A stretch of 64,000 nucleotides of DNA from Labia minor. Taxonomy: Eukaryota; Arthropoda; Insecta; Dermaptera; Spongiphoridae. The notes beneath the pieces were generated by a model. The model did not search any database. It saw only the letters and a list, made by a program, of their open reading frames with translations, and was not told the origin of the DNA. The DNA is taken from positions 18,653,146 to 18,717,145 of the forward strand of contig OY720348.1 of the NCBI GenBank assembly GCA_963082975.1, given 5' to 3'. The position numbers and the translations under genes were made by a program. This document shows positions 50,670 to 62,287 of the stretch, piece by piece (the stretch's first letter is position 1; each line of letters opens with the position of its first letter).

Positions 50670-51290
50670 GTATATATATATATAGCCATGTGTTCTCAAA
50701 AACCGCTCTAACGATTTTTTTCAAATTCACACTATATATAGTATTTATAAAGAAAAATTGATTTTTATTGATCACATCTCAGGAAAAATACATCTTAATT
50801 ATTTATTTCTTAATTTAAAATTATATATGGAGACGTCAAAAATGGCATCCATATTGAAAATTGACTCCCGCCTTTTTTTAAAGGTTATTGTATTAATATT
50901 TTTTTATATTTAAAATATTTTAAAATTTTTAATTTAATTTCGAAATAAAATTAAAAATATATATTTTAATAATATTTTATAATTATAAATTACGATATAT
51001 ATTTATCATTCTTCCAATAAAAAAAAATATTCATTCACTTAGAAACATACCTAATAATACATATTTATGTATTATTGAGGACACCAAGTTCCATTCATTT
51101 TATTCAGATTGATGCATTGATGCAACATTTAATAATTGTAATAATTAATTAAAGAATTGTATTTCAGCTCGGTGTCCCAAGTATTAATATTACCAGCCAA
51201 ACCCAATAATAATGAATTATTTTTTTTAACTTAAGTACCGAGCCGAGGCTCGGGGTCCCGGTACTTTCCTTTATGTGCCCACTGTTCAAT
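50670..51290 (-). repeat. Dispersed repeat family B, inverted copies
   Basis: 50690-50790 is the reverse complement of the block at 34620-34710 and 42720-42800 (AATCGATTTTTCTTTATAAA class). 51180-51290 mirrors the ACCGAGCC unit with its flanking GGGTTTGGCTGGTAATATTA. Nothing coding is seen. Confidence 0.55.
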
Positions 51291-51368
51291 TTATTAATTT
51301 TATAAATTTATCTGAACTAAATTTTTGATCTAGAAAAGGTTTCATTTTATTTTATTTGTTTAAATTAA

Positions 51369-51450
51369 CACGTTCCCGCCGACTCCATAATTTGTCTATT
51401 TATTTATGTGGTGGCATGAGCCACCGGTGGTACATGCCGGCGGGAACGTG
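51369..51450. mobile_element. Short piggyBac-like MITE (82 bp)
   Basis: The ends CACGTTCCCGCCG and CGGCGGGAACGTG form a perfect 13-bp inverted repeat and abut TTAA exactly on both sides (51365-51368 and 51451-51454). An internal palindrome, GAGCCACCGGTGG, lies near the centre. It is one of the smallest elements here. Confidence 0.8.
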
Positions 51451-52039
51451 TTAATCAAATTAGTTAAAAGATAAAAATAAATATGTATTTTTTTATTATT
51501 TATGTAAAAAATTTTTTTCCATAATAATTTATATATAAAATTCTTTGGAGATTTTATTCTTAAATTTATTTCATTAAAATAATATTTGAATTTTTTTAAA
51601 AATAAATAAAACAGATTATTTCCTATATGCATATTATTATATGTACTTTTTGATATTAATTCACTTAAATAAGTAAATATATTTTAGGATTCGCTAATTT
51701 ATCGTTATAATCTACTGAATTTCAATTCAATACCACAAGAACGCCATCTTTAGCAAATTTATTCATACAATTATTTTTGTTATCTTATAACAGTTTGATA
51801 TGAAAATAACAAATCAACTTGTTACCTAGTAATCATATCCAGAGATTTCTATAAATGATTTAAATATTATTTATATCAAAATATTTCTTAATACTATCAT
51901 TTATATAATTTATAATTTAAAAGTAATCTATAGAAAAATGTAATAAACTAGTGTATTTTTATGCTACATACTTATCTATTAAAATATATATTATCATAAT
52001 GAAAGAAGCATTATAAATTACAAATAAATTCTTATCAAT

Positions 52040-54124
52040 ATGAAATTAGCATGGAAAACAAGAACTAAGCAGGTTTCTACAGTCTTTTCCTTTTATTATG
52101 AATATATTTTCTTTTTATATCTTAAATATTCATATATTCTACGATTTTTTTAAAAATTTTTAGTTAATTCTAATTGTCAATTGTTTTTATTAAGTTGAAT
52201 CGAGTTGTCAAATCCTATTTCTTTCAGTTTTTCATACGTTTCAATATGTCTACTAACAATATAAGTCTTTTCCTCATTCACATTTGTCCATAAACTGTCA
52301 CAATAATTCACTCTTGACCAATTCTTTTTTCTTTTCTTTCTCATTTCAATCTTATTTTTATATTGATAATTTTATATATTTATAACAGTGCTAGTATATG
52401 TAGATTCATTTTATTTTATATTTCTGTTTATAAGTATTATATCCATTCATTTATCAATTAGTTTCCAGACTAGTCTAAATCGTTAAAAAGTTTTTCTTAA
52501 ATTTTGATTGAATTTGATTTGTATTAAAAATAAGCGAGAAACAAGCATCCTTTGCCTGTCAGTATTAGTTTCTCGAATGTAAAAATAAGACCTTTCATTT
52601 ATTTACTTATTCAATTTATTTTTAACATTTATAATATATTTTTCAGTTAACATGGGAGTCGATTCTTCCATTTATATTATTGCCGAGTCTCGGATCTTTA
52701 GCAACTCTCGGCCCTTATTATACTATATTATCATTTGCACTTCTATTTTTTGGATTATATTTTCTTCATCAATGGTTTATGAAAAACAATCCTAAAACTA
52801 AATTTTATCTTTTATGGACAATTGCATCAAGCGTATCTATTCTTATTGTATTTGAAATTTTTGTTGTTCCTCAATTGGAAATATTACCCGAAGAAAATAT
52901 AATTTTAGTTGCTTTAATATTATCTTCAATATATCTTGTATATCAGGTAGGGATTATTTCAATTTATAAAACTAAAATTATTTTTATGAATAAATATAAG
53001 TAAAAAATATAAAGATACTTAAAAATTAATTTTAATTATAATAGGATTTAATTAATTAATTTAATTAATATTTAATTTATTTTTGAATATTTAAATAATA
53101 TATCGCATTCAACAAATTATTATTACTCTTCTTTTAACTATCCCTAAAATTGTTTTTACTCCAAAACTACTTTAATAGCATATTTAAATTTAGTATATTT
53201 ATAGCATAATTTTATCTTTAAAATTTAATTTCAAATAATTTTATATCATTTTATTAATTAAGTAACTTCAATTATAAACATAAATATCAAAACATGTGAA
53301 TAAATATTTATTATATTTTTAAGTCGAATAGGTTTTTTTTTCATTTTACAGGTTAAAAATAAAGGAGAATTAAATTGTAATATATATAATTCTATAGATT
53401 TAGAAGAATCAATCTTATCACATAAAGAATATAATGATTTGATTTGTGTATATTGTAAAAGAAAAGTAACCCCTAAAAGTCATCATTGTAAAATATGCCA
53501 AACATGCATTCCCAATTATATATCTCATTGTTTATGGTAATTTGTGTACAATATTCAATATAATAATTTCATAGATAATTAATTATTATTATTATTGGAT
53601 CTTTGATTTTAGGTTGGATACGTGCATTGGACAAAGTAATAAAAAAGAAATTCTTCTTCTTTTAACACTTTCATGTGGTGCTCTTTTATATGCAGCTAGT
53701 CTTACTCTTACTACAATTTGTTTTCCATATTATTTTTTAAAAGTTTTACTTTTACCTCAAGATTGTTCCGACGTGTATCATGAATTTGAGTAAGCATCGC
53801 ATTATATATATATATATATATATTTATTAATAATCGAAAAGGGCACTTTTTGAAAAAATCGAAATACTTTGAGCGGATGAGCCACAGTATTAGGGGAGGG
53901 GGAAAATCATATCGTTATTCAATTAATTATTTAATATGGCATAAACTATTAAAAAAATTTAAAACAAAAATTGTGTGATTTATTTTTCAATTAAACTTTT
54001 AATCTTTGTTTGTTTCAGTTTTGCTCTATGCTTCATTACTGGAATTTATTGTATTATGTTAGCAACCGTTCTTTTTGGCCTATTAATTAAAAATTTATGG
54101 CTGATATTATGGAAAAACAATTAA
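52040..54124 (+). CDS. ZDHHC23-like membrane protein lacking the DHHC tetrad
   Basis: The family transfers palmitate to cysteines of membrane proteins. Exons are 52040-52072 (MKLAWKTRTKQ; inferred, weak donor GTTTCT), 52647-52946, 53352-53536, 53613-53789 and 54019-54124 (TAA), about 266 aa, all in phase. Exon 2 has several membrane segments and a WESILPFILLP start like ZDHHC23. Exon 3 carries the Cys-rich domain (CVYCKRK, then HHCKICQTC), followed by ISHC where the family has DHHC; the trailing WLDTCIGQSN is kept. Thus the nucleophile Cys and one His remain, but Asp and the first His are replaced by Ile and Ser. The last exons encode two more membrane segments. The C-terminal TTxE-like motif is missing. 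It is either a divergent or pseudo-enzyme, or a decaying gene; the open frame and clean splice sites favour an expressed protein. Confidence 0.8.
52177..52344 (-). CDS. Possible small antisense ORF, 55 aa
   Basis: ATG at 52344, stop at 52177-52179, within the first intron of the ZDHHC-like gene and antisense to it. The product is Lys/Asn-rich, with MRKKRKKNWSRVNYCDSLW and ETYEKLKEIGFDNS. It lacks the homopolymer look of chance frames nearby. It is not recognised, and could be chance or the last exon of an antisense transcript. Confidence 0.25.
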   Translation of the reverse strand: MRKKRKKNWSRVNYCDSLWTNVNEEKTYIVSRHIETYEKLKEIGFDNSIQLNKNN

Positions 54125-54689
54125 TTCATTTAAAATAAATGATCATTATTTGATCACTTTTCACAAATAAGCATTTAAATACTATCTTATTTAATAATAT
54201 TTAATTTATTATGAAATCTCTTTCTTTTGTATACATATTGTATATATATATATAAAAGTTGTCTATGCACATTTCTTAGAATTTAATTATTTTCACAAAT
54301 CTCCCTTTCCTTGTATTGGAGAATCCAAATAAAAGAGTTTATTTATTTTAGATTTTGTTTCCTTTTTCGGAAAAACTTTAAGGAATATTTTCGTTAGATT
54401 ATTATACATATTTTCCATATAATTAATATATAGAATTCAAAATAAATTATATAAAACATTTAGAAATTAAATTTCCTTATAGAATAAAATCCTCCAGGAT
54501 TTATAGAAGCGATCGGCGTAAAAGGAACGAAGGAGACGAGGAACAACTGGATCTTTCCTGGATAAATTATTCTAGAAATTGCCAGAATTATTAAAATAAT
54601 AATTTTTATTTTAAATTTTCAAATAATTTGTACTCTAAATTATCATTTGAATGATATTTATATATTAAAGGAGAGTTTTATAAGTCTCA

Positions 54690-54819
54690 TAATCAATTTC
54701 ATATTATTACTATCTCGCCAGAGATAGTATTGCGATCACGAAAATTTTCGATGTCGAGATTTTGATGTTTTTATACGTTTTGAAGGTTCCTGAATCATTT
54801 TCACTAAGGTTGAGAAAAA

Positions 54820-54862
<43 letters not shown>

Positions 54863-55285
54863 TTGTATGTGTATATGTAGACAAGATTACGCAAAAACGG
54901 TTTGAGTTTTCTATCAACTTTTGAGAAATGTAGCTCAACCGGAAGAGGGTCATTACCTACAACGTTTTGATTTTATTTCCTCTAAAGTGACCATAAAAAT
55001 AAAGATCTATGTTTGATAGTTTTTCACATTATTAAAAATTGTATAAAACTGCTATATAAAGAATTTCAGCTTGATTGAATAGCTGAAAGTACCGGAGTTA
55101 ATTTTTAACACTGCAAATCACGCGCTAACACGTGACATGGCGCCATCAACAAAGAGCCAAACATGCGTTGATTTAATAAATATTATTTTTAATTTTAATT
55201 TATAATTTATAATTAATTAAATTTAATTTAAATATAATATGTTATTTAATCCAATTCAAATTGGAGGATAGTCGAGTGGAGACAT
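54690..55285. repeat. Dispersed repeat family A, copy 2
   Basis: It starts near ACTATCTCGCCAGAGATAGT (itself a palindrome), then TTGCGATCACGAAAATTTTC and CACTAAGGTTGAGAAAAATG, a (TA)n tract, GTAGCTCAACCGGAAGAGGG, CTGAAAGTACCGGAGTTAAT and a 3' part with ACACGTGACATGGCGCCATC. It matches 56345-56965 over almost its whole length. No open frame. Confidence 0.8.
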
Positions 55286-56344
55286 TCCAGAGAGAGATTT
55301 TTTTTATTTTAGTTTTTCCTTCATTATTCAAAGAATATCAAATACAAATCATTTGTAATTCACCTTGTAAAAAATAATTGAAGTATATAAAGTATTTATA
55401 AAACTATACAAGTTTATGAAAAATAATATAACCATAATTAATAAATATATTCATAGAGGAAGTTTATTAAACGAATAACTATGCTTAATTAATAATATAT
55501 TTACAATTAAAAAGGGATTATTAGCGGGTATATACAATATAACAGTTATTAATTACCTGTTAGATCATTCACTCAGCAATTTCTGGCGTGTTTTCCTATT
55601 CACTGCTCAATGAATACTAGAAATTAAATTCTTTTATTTTACTTTGATTTATTTTATTTTATTTTATTATCTTAATATATTATTTTTCAAAGAATTGGCC
55701 GAGTCGCTTATCGCTTTTCAATGCAATAATATAAACAATCGAATTATTCTGGCTGTGCCCGTTTGCCTCCTGCATTTATAAAATAAAAAATATCATTTAT
55801 TTTTTATATATTAATAATTAAATTTATAAAGAAAATAATTTAAGGAATGTTTTTCATTAGAAAAAGATAATCTATATATTTATATATATAATTTATAAAT
55901 GTATACATATTTTCTTTTACAATTACATTAGAAACAATTTTTTATTTTAGATTATGTTGTTATATATTATATATTATGATATTTTATAGCCTAAGTTTTT
56001 AATTATATATATTAAATTTAATTAATTAAAAGTGGCCTACTAGCAAAAATTGTATATATATTTGTATTTTTGAAATATTAAATTGCTCTAAGAAGGGCAG
56101 CATATGATACCGGAAAAGGAAAGTTTTAAATATTGTATTATATAATATAATAATTGATTGTATTATATTAATAAATGAATAATCAATAAAATAATAATAA
56201 TATATCTTACTGAGATAATATATATTATATCTGCGATAGTTAATGAACAAATTGCGATTGGAGTTATAATAAAACTTTACTAACTTACTAACTCGAAATT
56301 TATTTAATTTTATTTAGGCTAATCACTTCTGATTATGAAATCAT

Positions 56345-56965
56345 TTTTACTATCTCGCCAGAGATAGTATTGCGATCACGAAAATTTTCGATGTAGAGAT
56401 TTTGATGTTTCTATACGTTTTGATTGTTCCTGAATCATTTTCACTAAGGTTGAGAAAAATGTCTGTGTGTGTGTGTGTGTGTGTTTGTATGTAGACAATA
56501 TTACGAAAAAACGGTTTGAGCTAGATTAATCAAATTTGGTATACTGGCATTATTCAAAATTCGTAATATTCTATCGACTCATGAGAAATGTAGCTCATTC
56601 GGAAGAGGACCATTACCTACCAAGTTTTCATTTTTTTTCCTCTAAACTGACCGTAAAAATATATATATTTTTCATAGTTTATCTCATGATTAAAAATTCT
56701 ATAAAACTCCTTTATATAGAATTTCAGATTGATTGAATGGCTGAAAGTACCGGAATTAATTTTTTAACACGACTGCAAATCACGCGCCAGCACGTGACGT
56801 GGTGCCATCAACAAAGAGTCAAACATGTGCTGATTAAATAAATATTATTTATTAATTTTAATTTATAATTTATAATTAATTAAATTTAATTTAAATATAT
56901 ATAATATATTATGTTATTTAATCCAATTCAAATTGCGAGATATTCAAATGGAGACACTCCAGTTT
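56345..56965. repeat. Dispersed repeat family A, copy 3
   Basis: This shares the same block order as copy 2, but with (GT)n at 56463-56484 in place of (TA)n, GTAGCTCATTCGGAAGAGGA, and CCAGCACGTGACGTGGTGCC near the end. Both copies finish with ATTTAATCCAATTCAAATTG and GGAGACA(T/C)TCCAG. The two are in direct orientation, 1.65 kb apart. Confidence 0.8.
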
Positions 56966-57139
56966 TTTTTATAATTAATTTAGTTGTTGGGTGGATAGAA
57001 TACAAATTCCTCTCTCCATAAATGATTCTTTCAATTATCATGTTTTATGAATATAAAATAAATAAAAGCCTACTAATAGGTAATTATGAAGAAAAAAAAT
57101 TATTGCTGTTTTCAAGATCAAAAAGAATTAATTACATAG

Positions 57140-57985
57140 TAATAATTATATATACCGAGCCGTGTTGGGGGGGGGGGGGGTCGCTCCGGGCGCCTTATTT
57201 TAGTGGGCACAAAGTAATTTAAGCAATTCTAGTAAAAATTGTTAAGTTAAGAGCGCTCATTATGTTTTTCGTCCAGGACGCATTGTCTTGACATTTGACA
57301 AACTTTATACAATAAGCAATTTCCTCAAAATTTAAGTTTGCTTAACTCAACTATTTTATCTAACTTTTTATTTAGATTTCTAGTATCTTTCTTAATGTCT
57401 TTTTTAAAATGTTTTTAAAAAAAATATTAATTATTTCAAAGAAAACTTATATTTTTTATAAAGTGTCTAATTTAAATTTGACATTTCACTAATTTTCACA
57501 TATTTTCAAAAATTTTAGAGTAAGTATAATTAAATTTTGTGAATATTATTCATTTTAATAATTTATGACCCAATGTTTGATGTTTTGATGATTCTGATTA
57601 ATTGTGAATGGCGAAAATTAATAAGGAAAATTGTAGTAAAAATTATTCATCTCAAGATTGACAATCGAATTCATCAAAGAGGGTCCGTATTTTAATTCTT
57701 TGAATAATTTGAAAGTTTAAACATGGCGGGTATAACATCTGTTTAGATGTAAAAAAATTCTCTTAACCTGCAAATGGCAGATTGTTCAAAAGCATTCAAA
57801 AGTCACAGACCATAAAAGTCAAACAATCATCATTTTTTCTGATATATATATATTATATTAAATGGAATGTTTTTAATTTTACAATTATTTCTGTGTGAGC
57901 ATATTAAATGATTATACAAGCAATAAAACATAACGACTAATTCTATTGATAGATTTAAATTATCATCGAAACAGAAACTTGAAAT
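57140..57985. other. Intergenic stretch upstream of PEN-2
   Basis: A G15 run lies at 57166-57180, beside a CCGAGCCG and CGCTCCGGGCGCC scrap of the family-B type. The rest is AT-rich without a gene and should hold the PEN-2 promoter. Confidence 0.4.
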
Positions 57986-58357
57986 ATGGACTTGTCAAAA
58001 ATGAAAAATGATAAAAAATTGCACCTTTGTAGATGGTATTTTTTAAGTAAGAGAAAGGTATGCTGAATATTTTTTATATTTTATTTTTTCTAATGTTGTT
58101 TTTTTCTTTTAGCTGGCTTTTTATTTTTACCATTTTTATGGTTTGTTAATGCTGTATGGTTTTATCCTGAAGCATTTCTTCGACAGCAATATGAAGAACA
58201 AAAACAAATAAAAAAATATGTTATAGGATCCGCAATTGGAGCAATAATTTGGTCCGCGGTTATTATTGCTTGGGTGACGACATTTCAATTAAACAGAACT
58301 GCTTGGGGAAAGACAGCTGATATGCTTTCATTTATTATCCCCACAGGAAATCTGTAA
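57986..58357 (+). CDS. PEN2: PEN-2, gamma-secretase subunit, complete
   Basis: PEN-2 is the small membrane subunit of gamma-secretase that binds presenilin and is needed for its autocleavage and activity. Exon 1 is 57986-58046 and exon 2 is 58113-58357 (TAA); the donor GTAAGA and acceptor TTTTAG join in phase to give exactly 101 aa, the same as the human protein. The N-terminus (KNDKKLHLCRWYFLTGFLF) matches the NEEKLNLCRKYYLGG region. The PFLWFVNAVWFYPEAF hairpin segment and a transmembrane helix (IGAIIWSAVIIAWVTTF) follow. The C-terminal DYLSF motif is DMLSF here, followed by IIPTGNL. The Tyr-to-Met change is worth noting, but all else looks functional. Confidence 0.95.
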
Positions 58358-58553
58358 AAAATTTAATTTTTTTTTATTTATATTATCATTATTATTATTA
58401 TTATTATTAACATGTATAATTCATTAAAGCGAATTGTGCTTTTTTATTATATATTTACTATTAAACGATTACATCTGTAACAATTATTTTTGTAACAATA
58501 ATTAACCCTTTTAGAATTATTTAAAATTCTTTTTAAATATCTTTACTACCTGA

Positions 58554-59105
58554 CTATATAAATATTTTTATTACTTCAGAATCAGTTTTCATTTCTTTTT
58601 CTTTATACCACCAATCTCTGTCACTAATAAAAAAAAATATTTTACTAAATAAAAAACAAAGACAAGATAAAAGTCTATTTTTTAAATTTTATAATGACAA
58701 AAAACTTTCATTTCATGCCTGGACTTAATCATCCTAAACATTTATATATAAACCCAAAAAAATCTCCCATTCCCATATATAAAACAATTATTTATTTATA
58801 AAATAATTATTTTATATATGGGAATGGACTATATTATATGTAAATTGAGAGAGATATATGATTTGTTCTCTCTCAAATACTAAGAACACATTTTTCTATT
58901 TGACATTTAAGATATAATAATTATAAATTATTATCATATATTAAATGTTTAACTGATCAATAGAAATTCATTAAAATTTATAAAAAAAAATATTTGCTTA
59001 TCCTTAAGTAATTTCTGAATAATCAGCAACTTGAAAGGTTGGAAATAGTATGTCTTCTCTCATTATATTATACTTATCTTCTGCATTCAGCTCCCGCCTA
59101 TATAC
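58554..59105 (-). CDS. Terminal exons of an unrecognised gene, possible alternative ends
   Basis: After an acceptor at 59106-59107, a minus-strand frame opens only in phase 0: VYRRELNAED, then either reads on as KYNIMREDILFPTFQVADY to a TAA at 59004, or splices at a GTATAA donor after 59074. The spliced form joins in phase to an exon at 58623-58554 reading DRDWWYKEKEMKTDSEVIK, then IFI-stop. Both readings look coding. The upstream exons were not found. The gene would converge on PEN-2, with about 200 bp between stops. The protein family was not recognised. Confidence 0.4.
58767..58827. repeat. Hairpin repeat, 28-bp arms
   Basis: CCATTCCCATATATAAAA and TTTTATATATGGGAATGG form the arms, extended by AATTATTT/AAATAATT, with a loop of about 5 bases. 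It lies in the possible intron of the minus-strand gene. Confidence 0.7.
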
Positions 59106-59917
59106 CTTAATTACATTAAAAAAATGAAATTTTAAATTGATTATTATAAAATTACAATGAGTAGTGTTTTAAAGCGAATTTATTGGTATAAATTTATTAA
59201 AAAAAGTATAAAATATTTGAATATATGAATTATATATAATTTAGTAATTGTATAGAATAATAAGAATATAAATGCAAATTTTTTTTTCAATATTTATGTA
59301 AATTCCATTTTAGAGACGATATATCATCACTTACCAATATATATAAATCTAGATCAACGTATAAATACACAATTCACAATATTTTTAAATGGTTATAGAT
59401 AGGTAAGCATTATTAAAATAAAAAAATAATATAAATATTAAAAAGTAACTTAATAACAAGTTGTGACTAGAGTTTAATAAATATATCAATATAAAAATCG
59501 AACAATAACATAGTTTAAGAAAAGAAAAATAATAATACGAAAGTTCAAAAAAAAAAAAAACAAATAAATAAATATAAAAAATAATACTTTGAATTAAAGG
59601 CATTAAATAAACATTATAAAAAACAAGTGTAAAAAATAATTTATCAAAAATTAAACAAAAAAAAAAGAAATATATATATATATAAAAATATAAAATAAAA
59701 AATTATAACAAAATATGAATTAATCTCATTCAAGCTAATATGTAATATATTTTAAAGCTGTTTCTTTTTTTTTATAATTATAAGACTTAATTTGATTTCT
59801 GTAAATGTTTTGAAATTATTATTACTCCAGAATATATTAATTGTTTTGGAATAATATCATAAATAAACCATATAATTATAAAAAATATTTATACTTAAAG
59901 ACAATTATAAAAGTTAA

Positions 59918-60067
59918 ATGAGCGATTTGCCTCAAAACGAAAAACTATATGGCATATATAATGAATTGAATTATTATATTCATATAAATAGATATTTAGA
60001 TAATAAAGAAGTAGTTCAAAAAATATATGATCCATCCAATATGATTCGATTTAAAAGCCCAATTTAA
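59918..60067 (+). CDS. Possible small ORF, 49 aa
   Basis: ATG at 59918, TAA at 60065-60067. The product begins MSDLPQNEKLYGIYNELNYY and continues to MIRFKSPI. Amino-acid composition is less repetitive than chance frames nearby. It converges on the Shisa-like gene. No family was recognised. Confidence 0.25.
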   Translation: MSDLPQNEKLYGIYNELNYYIHINRYLDNKEVVQKIYDPSNMIRFKSPI

Positions 60068-60135
60068 AACCAATGCTCAAGCAAACGATATTTGTGATAA
60101 TGTATTCTTTTAAAGAACATTCCAATTTATCTGTA

Positions 60136-61114
60136 TTATACTTCTTCAACATGTTTTATTTTAATTTTTATTTTTTGAGGTGAGTATTGATTGGAACCAT
60201 TTTTATCTTCGGAGGGCATTCCAGTTAAAGGATCTTCTTCTTTTGCTAAAATATTTAAGAAATTTTTAAAAAATAGTAAATTATTTTTCTATTTAAAGTA
60301 CTTACAGTAAGCAATACTTGTGCCGGAGTAATTGCTCCTACAAGTATTGTATAAAGGACAGGGACTCCAAAAACAGCAAATGACAATTACAAAAGTAACT
60401 GTTAAACAAGTAATTATTACTGTTATACCAAGAATCATTATAAATCTGAAACAAAAAAGGCCACTTTCCATATTAATTAAATAAGTTGAGGTTTATTAAA
60501 ATAAATAAATAAATAAATGTATATATATATATGAATTTGTTAAAGGATCTGACAAGATGAATATTAGAACCATTATTGAAAATATTAAGAGATGAAAATT
60601 GGAGGCAGATAAAAGTAGATAAAGTAGAATAAGTAAAACTTAATAAATGTATTCGATCCTAATCAAATCTTATTTTAGGAATGGATTCCAACCAGAATGA
60701 AGATGAATTGATAAAGTTTCGTTTGATCTTACCTTTCATCGAGGTAATGGATGAATGCTTTTTCTTTCATTTCCTGACAACATTTAGAAATTGTCTCACC
60801 ACAACATTCCGTATAATCACTTGGGTCGTTTGGCAATGGACATGAATAGGTTTGATTAAGAATTTTAGAAACATTGGAATTATTTTTTTGATATTCACAG
60901 ATTTTACATTCTGAAATGATATGAGAATTTTTAATAATTATCATAAAATTATTTTGAATATTTTATTTAATTTATATATATAAAAAAAAACAAAACAAAA
61001 AAAATAACAATATAATAAAATGAAAATTAATATAAACTTACCAATATTTAAAAGTATGAAAGAAAAGAATATAAAAAAGAATATCAAAGAATGTTGTAAT
61101 TTATTTAAAAACAT
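60136..61114 (-). CDS. Shisa-like single-pass membrane protein, 166 aa
   Basis: The four exons, in phase, are 61114-61042, 60910-60733, 60445-60306 and 60245-60136 (TAA). Exon 1 is a signal peptide (LIFFFIFFSFILLNIG). Exon 2 is a Cys-rich ectodomain: CKICEY, then YSCPLPNDPSDYTECCG and ISKCCQEM, a pattern of paired Cys typical of the Shisa/STMC6 superfamily. Exon 3 is the transmembrane helix (MILGITVIITCLTVTFVIVI) followed by CCFWSPCPLYNTC, a juxtamembrane Cys cluster also seen in VOPP1/WBP1 relatives. Exon 4 is a short polar tail (EEDPLTGMPSEDKNG) ending KHVEEV. Family members act as adaptors that control trafficking of other membrane proteins; the role here is unknown. Confidence 0.75.
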
Positions 61115-61448
61115 TATTTAAAAATTGACAATTTCTGTGTTTTTAAATTTTTTCTATAAATCAATGAAAGATGAACAAGGTAAGCAGGTATCACAATATA
61201 TATATATGTATATATATATATATAAATAAATATATTTATTTATTTATATTGGTATATCAAAATATTAGTATATAAGTTGAAGTTAAAATATTGTGTGTTG
61301 TAAATAATGATGGAATAAAAATCCAAAATCGAAATGTTTATTTTTCGATATTCTCACCCGGAGAAACCTGTTCTTCCATTAATCAAGTGACGTCATTGAG
61401 AGGCGGGATTGAAGAAATCATGGGGAATGATATAAAATTTCGAAATAG

Positions 61449-61814
61449 AAAATAAAGTATATTTACCACTCTAATTCACTTATATATTGAATAAAAAAAA
61501 GAACCATTTTTATAAAATTGAATTAAATTTATTAGAATCTTCTTTTTTTTTTGAAAAATAATTTTAAATGGATACCCTTAAATTTCTTCAGGAACATTTC
61601 AAAATTCTTTATTTCTGAAATATGATACAATAAAATAAAGTATATTTACCACTCTAATTCACTTATATATTGAATAAAAAAAAGAACCATTTTTATAAAA
61701 TTGAATTAAATTTATTAGAATCTTCTTTTGTTTTTGAAAAATAATTTTAAATGGATACCCTTAAATTTCTTCAGGAACATTTCAAAATTCTTTATTTCTG
61801 AAATATGATACAAT
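61449..61814. repeat. Tandem duplication, about 183-bp unit
   Basis: Two almost identical adjacent copies (about 61449-61632 and 61632-61814) share AAATAAAGTATATTTACCAC and GGAACATTTCAAAATTCTTT and end AATATGATACAAT. They differ mainly in a T-run. No gene is inside. Confidence 0.85.
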
Positions 61815-62287
61815 GCATCTATAAAATTATCTGAATTATTCATTATTTTAGTTAATTAATAGTATGAATTTTTAATTGTAGTAATCATAAAAATGATGAA
61901 TTATTTATTGAAATAATTTAAGCTAGTATTTATTTAATAATTATTTTTGATCATACATTGAAATTATATTCTTTATTTTTATAATCGGGCTTGATAAATG
62001 AAAATGGGTTGTAATCTGCAGCTTTTTTTCTTCCATTTGATGATTTTTTTTATGTTTCTTGTTTGTATTTAGGATCCTGTGCATTCACATTACGTTACTA
62101 CTGCGTCTATTCCATTGAATGACTAGGTCATGGAAAAAAATATTGCAAATATTGAAATAAATACCATGGCAGGGATGTTCGATATTGTCCAACCAGCCAT
62201 CTAACGGGACAGGTATCATGTTAGCAGGTGAGGCTGCAACTGACCAGTCGTGTGTAGGGACCCACCGCCGTATCTTCTCCAAATAAC

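Noticed and set aside
59226..59420. Exon-like end ATATTG/GTAAGT on minus
   Set aside because: The preceding frame has a stop within 40 bases and no acceptor. The donor alone is not enough.
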